A stretch of 64,000 bases of DNA from NCBI GenBank assembly GCA_947474365.1, contig CANJIU010000013.1, forward strand, positions 61,668 through 125,667, written 5' to 3'. The stretch is from Opitutia bacterium (GTDB taxonomy: Bacteria; Verrucomicrobiota; Verrucomicrobiia; Opitutales; Opitutaceae). Positions 61,132-64,000 of the stretch are shown one piece after another. The translations under genes were made by a program, and so were the position numbers. The stretch's first letter is position 1. Each line of letters starts with the position of its first letter. The notes below the pieces were generated by a model. That model saw only the letters and a list, made by a program, of their open reading frames with translations. It had not been told where the DNA came from and did not search any database.

Positions 61132-62030
61132 ACTCACCCGCCGTCCTCGTCGTTGACGACACGCCCGCCAGCCTCGGGGTCGTGTGCGATGCCTTGCGCC
61201 GGGAGGGAGTGCGCGTGCTGCTGGCCGACAGCGGCGGCGCGGCGCGCGATGTGCTCTCGCGCACCACGCCCGACCTCGTGCTGCTCGATGTCGTGATGCC
61301 CGGCGAGGATGGCTTCACCGTGTGCGCGTCGCTCAAGGCCGACGCCCGCTGGCGGACGCTGCCGGTGATTTTTCTCACCGCGATCGACGAGCCGGAGCAG
61401 AAGGTGCGCGCCTTTGCGGCGGGTGCGGTCGACTACGTGACCAAACCGGTGCACGTCGCCGAGCTCGTGGCCCGGGTGCGCGTGCAGCTGGAATTGCGGG
61501 CGGCGCGACGGAAACTCGAGGAGCAAAACGCCGAGCTAGAGGCCGAGGTGGCGCTCCGCCTCGACGCCGAGGCGCAACTCGCGACATCGCTCGACCGCGC
61601 CGTAATCGTGTTCGGCCGGAAGGGCGAGATGCACTTCGCCACGCGGCTCGCCCATGATCTCCTCGCGAAATATTTCCCCGCCGGCGTGCCGGCGGCACTC
61701 GTGGGCGGCGGAAAATTTTCCGCCGGCGAGGCGCGGTTGCTGGCCCGTCGCTTCACCGAGCCGGGCCGCGACGATCTCGTGATGCTGGCCCTTGAGGAGG
61801 AGCACGCTCCGCCCGGGCCCGCCGTGCTCTGCACGCTCGGCCTCACGCCACGGCAGGCGGAGGTCGCCTATTGGGTCGCTCAGGGCAAGACGAACCCGGA
61901 AATCGCGATGATTCTCGGGGCAAGTCCGCGCACCATCGACAAGCACATGGAGCGAATCCTCGCACGGCTCGGAGTGGAGAATCGCGGTTCGCTGATCGTG
62001 ACCACCGGCGAATTGCTGCGGGCGAGGTAG
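61128..62030 (+). CDS. Response regulator, receiver - coiled coil - LuxR-type DNA-binding
   Basis: The 300-residue product has a receiver domain (VLVVDDTPASLG at residues 6-17, phospho-acceptor Asp54 in LVLLDVVMPGEDG, YVTKPVHVAEL), a coiled coil (about 120-155: ARRKLEEQNAELEAEVALRL) and a C-terminal LuxR-type helix-turn-helix (LTPRQAEVAYWVAQGKTNPE, then ILGASPRTIDKHMERI). It therefore likely activates transcription when phosphorylated. Its ATG overlaps the stop of the large sensor kinase. Between the coiled coil and HTH lies a short PAS-like part (DRAVIVFGRKGEMHFAT). Target genes are unknown; neighbouring glycan or surface genes are candidates. Confidence 0.88.
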   Translation: MNSPAVLVVDDTPASLGVVCDALRREGVRVLLADSGGAARDVLSRTTPDLVLLDVVMPGEDGFTVCASLKADARWRTLPVIFLTAIDEPEQKVRAFAAGAVDYVTKPVHVAELVARVRVQLELRAARRKLEEQNAELEAEVALRLDAEAQLATSLDRAVIVFGRKGEMHFATRLAHDLLAKYFPAGVPAALVGGGKFSAGEARLLARRFTEPGRDDLVMLALEEEHAPPGPAVLCTLGLTPRQAEVAYWVAQGKTNPEIAMILGASPRTIDKHMERILARLGVENRGSLIVTTGELLRAR

Positions 62031-62124
62031 CGGCGCGCGGCGCCGTCTCCGGTGCGCCGCGACTTCACCCGTACGCGAACCCACGTAGCGACAGGTTCGT
62101 CCGTCCGTGATATGATCGCGTCGC

Positions 62125-64000
62125 ATGACGCCACACTTCCGACCTTTTCTCGCTTTCACCGGCGCGTTGCTTGCTGCAACGCTTCTTCACGCTCAGGTTC
62201 CCACCTGGCCCAAGACCACTCCCGCGGAAGTTGCGGCCGCGGGACTTGATGTCCAACTCACGGGCGCCGACTACGGCAACGGGGTGTTCGTTCTCGCCAC
62301 GTATAACGGGGGCGGACCAGCTACTCCCACCGTCACCCCAATCGTCTACACCAGTCCCGACGGCACGACTTGGACGCGCCGTACCATCAGCGGCGTCACC
62401 GGTCGCACCGGCGCCCCGCGTTTCCTCAACGGCAAGTTCCTGCTCGGCGTCACTCCGGCGGGCCCCCTCGGGTCGGGCGGCAACGGCGTCATCCTCTCGA
62501 GCACCGACGGCATCAGCTGGACGGCCTCCGCCTCGCTCGGCAGCAACATCAATGCACCGGGCGAATTTGCCTTTGGCAACGGCCTCTACGCTGCGCCCCT
62601 TGCCTCTACCACCGCCCAAGTGGCCACCAGCACCGACGGCATCGCCTGGACCACGCGCGTCATCGTGGCCGGCGCGTCGTCCAGCCACATCACATTCTTC
62701 AGCGGCAAATTCTACGCTTCATGCTACGGTGCGACCAACGTCGCCGGCCTGTATTCGAGCGCCGACGGCATCGCCTGGACGCGTATTCCCGGCGCCCCGA
62801 GCAACCCCGGGATCCTCGCCGCCAGCGCGTCGACCCTGCTCGTGACCTTCTTCAGCGGCTCCACGTCCGGACAGTCGCTGAGCACCGACGGCGCCACGTT
62901 CACGACCGCCTCGCCCGGCATCAACCTGCAGACCGAAACCGTGAAGTTCCTCAACGGCGCCTTCGTGGTAACCGCCTCGCCGAGTCCGACCTCGTTCGAT
63001 CTGACCCTCGCCAGCGCCTCACTCGACGGTCGCACCTGGACCGCCATCGGTTCGGTCGCAAACCAGTTCTACGCGCCCGAAATCGCCTTCGGCAACGGTC
63101 GCTATGTCTTCGTCGGTGAATTCAACGTCTACTCCGGCACGACGACGATCACGGCCGGCGGATCTTCCACCGGTGGCGGAGGAGGCGGTGGTGGCGGTGG
63201 CGGTACCGCGGCACCGACCGTCGCAACGCATCCTGCCACGCAGGCGGCCGCCCTCGGCGGCAGCGTGACCTTCACCGTCACGGGCACCGGCACCGGCCTG
63301 ACTTATCAATGGTTGTTCAACAACCTCGCCATCGCCGGCGCGACGAGCGCGAGCTATTCCCTCGCTGCCGTCACCGCGGCCAACGCCGGTAACTACAGCG
63401 TGCGCCTGACCAACGCCGGCGGCACCGTCACCAGCAACGCCGCCACCCTCACCGTCAACGCCCCGGCCCCGGGCGTCGCGTTCCTGAGCAATCTCAGCGT
63501 CCGCGCCCGCGCCGGCAGCGGCAGTGAGACCCTCATCGTCGGCATCACCGTCGGCGGCAGCTCCATCGCATCCGCCAAGTCCGTCCTCGTGCGCGGCGTC
63601 GGTCCCACGCTGGCGACGTTCGGCGTCACGGGCGTGCTCGCAGATCCCGTTCTCACTGTGCTCAGCGGCACCACCACCGTCGCCACGAATGACGATTGGG
63701 GCAGCGACGCGAACGTCGCCGCCACCAGCACCGCAGTCGGCGCGTTTGCCCTGCCGGTCGGATCGCGCGATTCCGCCCTCTTCGGCACGGGTCTCGGTTC
63801 GGGCGGCTACACCGTCCAACTCACCGGCAAGGCCGGCGCCACGGGCAACGCGTTGATCGAACTCTACGACACCGCCGCCGCAGCCAGCGTCACCGCCAAC
63901 ACCACCCGCTTCACCAACCTCAGCGCCCGCACCTTCGGCGGCACCGGTGCCGACACCCTCCTCGTCGGCTTCAACGTGTCCGGCACGGGCACCCCGCGCC
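62125..64000 (+). CDS. Secreted protein with Kelch-like repeats, glycine linker and Ig-like domain (partial, runs off the window)
   Basis: From ATG 62125 the frame stays open to the window end (625 codons). It has a signal peptide (MTPHFRPFLAFTGALLAA) and sialidase/Kelch-like units (residues about 50-335: VYTSPDGTTWTRRT, LSSTDGISWTASA, ATSTDGIAWTTRV, YSSADGIAWTRI). Then come a run of about 11 glycines at 63173-63205, an Ig-like domain (VTFTVTGTGTGLTYQWLFNN to NAGNYSVRLTNAGGTV) and a domain typical of Opitutaceae secreted proteins (KSVLVRGVGPTLATFG, TNDDWGSDANVA). The C-terminus is outside the window, so any sorting signal cannot be seen. It lies about 95 bases downstream of the response regulator. 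Confidence 0.82.
   Translation, partial: MTPHFRPFLAFTGALLAATLLHAQVPTWPKTTPAEVAAAGLDVQLTGADYGNGVFVLATYNGGGPATPTVTPIVYTSPDGTTWTRRTISGVTGRTGAPRFLNGKFLLGVTPAGPLGSGGNGVILSSTDGISWTASASLGSNINAPGEFAFGNGLYAAPLASTTAQVATSTDGIAWTTRVIVAGASSSHITFFSGKFYASCYGATNVAGLYSSADGIAWTRIPGAPSNPGILAASASTLLVTFFSGSTSGQSLSTDGATFTTASPGINLQTETVKFLNGAFVVTASPSPTSFDLTLASASLDGRTWTAIGSVANQFYAPEIAFGNGRYVFVGEFNVYSGTTTITAGGSSTGGGGGGGGGGGTAAPTVATHPATQAAALGGSVTFTVTGTGTGLTYQWLFNNLAIAGATSASYSLAAVTAANAGNYSVRLTNAGGTVTSNAATLTVNAPAPGVAFLSNLSVRARAGSGSETLIVGITVGGSSIASAKSVLVRGVGPTLATFGVTGVLADPVLTVLSGTTTVATNDDWGSDANVAATSTAVGAFALPVGSRDSALFGTGLGSGGYTVQLTGKAGATGNALIELYDTAAAASVTANTTRFTNLSARTFGGTGADTLLVGFNVSGTGTPR

Overview
The window is high-GC DNA from a Gram-negative bacterium, most likely a verrucomicrobium of the Opitutaceae type (relatives of Opitutus or Lacunisphaera). 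The grounds are the gene content: a very large secreted protein with delta-60, IPT/TIG, LamG and MBG modules, Y_Y_Y-type hybrid sensor kinases, Tat-exported sugar oxidoreductases and sulfatases, secreted PQQ-like and cytochrome c fusion dehydrogenases, and short palindromic intergenic repeats. The genus is inferred. No rRNA, tRNA, CRISPR array or intact insertion sequence was seen. Layout. 0.4-5 kb: a small toxin-antitoxin pair, a circularly permuted ATP-grasp/alpha-E fusion gene followed by its transglutaminase-like partner, and a minus-strand MntA/HepT-type pair. 5-10.4 kb: a Tat-exported Gfo/Idh/MocA oxidoreductase diverging from three translationally coupled genes for an FG-GAP protein, an unrecognised secreted protein and a sorbosone-dehydrogenase-like cytochrome c fusion. 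10.4-25 kb: a cupin, a protein with a triplicated unrecognised domain, a TonB-dependent receptor, MsrP/MsrQ, a DUF885 peptidase, a retropepsin-like protease, an esterase, a pseudouridine synthase, a YhbY-like protein, a PQQ-propeller protein and a threonine dehydratase-like enzyme. 25-35.6 kb: a polysaccharide-utilisation-like cluster with a parallel beta-helix protein, two two-domain hydrolases, an ACS-family MFS transporter and two sulfatases. 35.6-39.6 kb: two further toxin-antitoxin modules flanking a TIR-transmembrane-propeller protein. 39.6-41.5 kb: a repeat-rich gap with a candidate leader peptide, hairpin and terminator ahead of rsgA. 41.5-55 kb: a minus-strand unit with a roughly 4,000-residue secreted repeat protein and a smaller secreted protein. 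55-62 kb: two paralogous hybrid histidine kinases, the first lacking its sensor half, and a LuxR-type response regulator coupled to the second. From 62.1 kb a secreted Ig-like protein runs off the window end. How it works together: the 25-35 kb cluster probably removes ester and sulfate groups from plant or algal polysaccharide and imports an acidic sugar, MsrPQ repairs oxidised envelope proteins, and the kinase/regulator set is of the kind that often senses glycans. The most notable points are the head-to-head junction near 54.9 kb where both diverging genes lack a start, the leader-peptide arrangement before rsgA, a promoter/operator for a near-leaderless VapBC operon, the three-copy domain protein, and dispersed inverted repeats that have been read into coding sequence.
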